Source of the DNA: Sclerodactyla briareus
Taxonomy: Eukaryota > Echinodermata > Holothuroidea > Dendrochirotida > Sclerodactylidae
DNA length: 64,000 nt
Assembly (NCBI GenBank): GCA_026419785.1
Contig: JAODTK010002109.1
Span: 114,312 to 178,311 of the forward strand
Direction: 5' to 3'
Under the pieces are notes generated by a model. It searched no databases and was not told the DNA's origin. It saw only the letters and a list, made by a program, of their open reading frames with translations. This document shows, piece after piece, positions 63,908 through 64,000 of the stretch. The number at the start of each line of letters is the position of its first letter. The first letter of the stretch is position 1. The position numbers and the translations under genes are program-made.

Positions 63908-64000
63908 AGCACTATATTACAGTAAGCAATGGATACTACATGGTACCAAGGTGGTGGTAGAAAATATTCACGCGGGTGGTACTATTGGTGGGGTACCTAT

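Overview
This window looks like non-coding DNA from an animal genome, most likely a marine invertebrate. It is AT-rich, has no long reading frames outside one GC-rich block, and is full of diverged repeats, microsatellites and long poly-G/poly-C runs. The only exon I can name is at 6,207-6,513 on the minus strand. It encodes an immunoglobulin domain that best fits the ROR family of receptor tyrosine kinases, and it has clean splice sites on both sides. Repeat types such as a short (AC)n tract followed by CATGCCA, blocks reading CAATAGGGGTCAT, and GACTCG satellites are of a kind I associate with marine invertebrates. The phylum is inference only.

Layout. 1-6.2 kb: repeats downstream of the Ig exon, including a transposon-like fragment (890-1,115), a tRNA-derived SINE remnant (2.5 kb), a 155-bp tandem duplication (3.6 kb) and a 345-bp tandem duplication that ends about 30 bp from the exon's splice donor. 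6.5-35.2 kb: probably the upstream intron of the same gene or intergenic DNA, with scattered repeats and a CpG-rich patch at 24.9-25.8 kb. 35.25-41.36 kb: an abrupt GC- and CpG-rich block, bounded by imperfect inverted repeats of about 110 bp, with a degenerate tandem array of about 113 bp period inside and no recognisable protein. 41.4-64 kb: AT-rich DNA again, with two more copies of the MITE-like family, a solo end of the GC-rich element family (51.3-51.6 kb), several short tandem duplications, and one possible exon of unknown identity (57.4 kb).

There is no operon-like or multigene system here. The most unusual object is the GC-rich, inverted-repeat-bounded block at 35-41 kb, with a related end about 10 kb away, which together suggest a mobile element family that carries no visible gene. 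All repeat calls come from comparing the sequence with itself by eye. Copy boundaries are good to roughly 5-20 bp.
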